Source: Kryptolebias marmoratus
Taxonomy: Eukaryota; Chordata; Actinopteri; Cyprinodontiformes; Rivulidae
Reading direction: 5' to 3'
NCBI RefSeq assembly: GCF_001649575.2
Contig: NC_051437.1
Span: 16,138,349-16,202,348, forward strand
Length of the DNA stretch: 64,000 nucleotides
The notes beneath the pieces are model-generated. The model was not told where the DNA came from. It searched no databases and saw nothing but the letters and a program-made list of their open reading frames with translations. The translations under genes were made by a program, and so were the position numbers. Below are positions 63,893-64,000 of this stretch, piece after piece. How positions within the stretch are numbered: position 1 is the stretch's first letter; each line of letters begins with the position of its first letter.

Positions 63893-64000
63893 GTGGGTTC
63901 CCTTTCAGTCGATTCACTCGGTACAACATATGTACTATGGGATATCACGCTCCCGCGTGTCCTGGCTGAAGACATCTTTAATCACGCCTTTAGGCAAATG
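63893..64000. repeat. Possible start of a dispersed teleost repeat, cut by the window end
   Basis: From GTGGGTTCCCTTTCAGTCG onward the composition changes (ATTCACTCGGTACAACATATG; ATCACGCTCCCGCGTGTCC). I recognise phrases like these from dispersed sequences in teleost genomes but cannot name the family. The element continues beyond the window. Confidence 0.35.

Overview
The window is vertebrate nuclear DNA, almost certainly from a ray-finned (teleost) fish. It is AT-rich and mostly non-coding, with long CA, AT, ATT and CATC microsatellites, no prokaryote-style gene packing, and decayed retroelements of teleost type (Rex3, L2-like LINEs, tRNA-headed SINEs). The only convincing protein gene is a neurotrophin of the fish NGF/NT-6/NT-7 group. 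The genus cannot be told from the sequence.

Layout: (1) 1-3.8 kb holds the presumed 3' flank and 3' UTR of the neurotrophin gene, two CTCF-like motifs and one copy of a small inverted-repeat element. (2) 3.78-4.63 kb, minus strand, is the single large coding exon of the neurotrophin: signal peptide, pro-domain, RVRR processing site and a cystine-knot domain with a 14-residue Gly/Arg/Lys-rich insertion. A splice acceptor lies 11 bases upstream of the ATG. (3) 4.6-64 kb lies upstream of that exon and shows no second convincing gene. It may contain non-coding 5' exons, introns, promoter and distal regulatory DNA of the neurotrophin, or plain intergenic sequence. These cannot be separated by eye.

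Repeats in the upstream desert: three copies of a 0.36-0.6 kb element with terminal inverted repeats (2.8, 5.3 and 50.2 kb); three decayed Rex3-type LINE fragments, all plus strand (27.5, 55.95 and 60.0 kb); a minus-strand LINE endonuclease remnant (34.6-35.0 kb); a minus-strand L2-like LINE interrupted by a 615-base assembly gap (40.7-41.66 kb); two copies of one tRNA-derived SINE (20.3 and 27.3 kb); several copies of a second dispersed repeat with a tRNA-like head (10.7, 43.3, 55.1, 55.5 and 62.3 kb), one ending in a greatly expanded CATC tract; and microsatellites at 22.8, 30.8, 42.4, 43.1, 47.0 and 53.6 kb. A well-preserved sequence starting near 63.89 kb and running off the window may be another dispersed repeat.

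I found no operon, CRISPR array, phage, toxin system or new gene cluster. The most distinctive biological feature is the basic loop insertion in the neurotrophin. The remaining findings concern repeat structure and candidate regulatory motifs.
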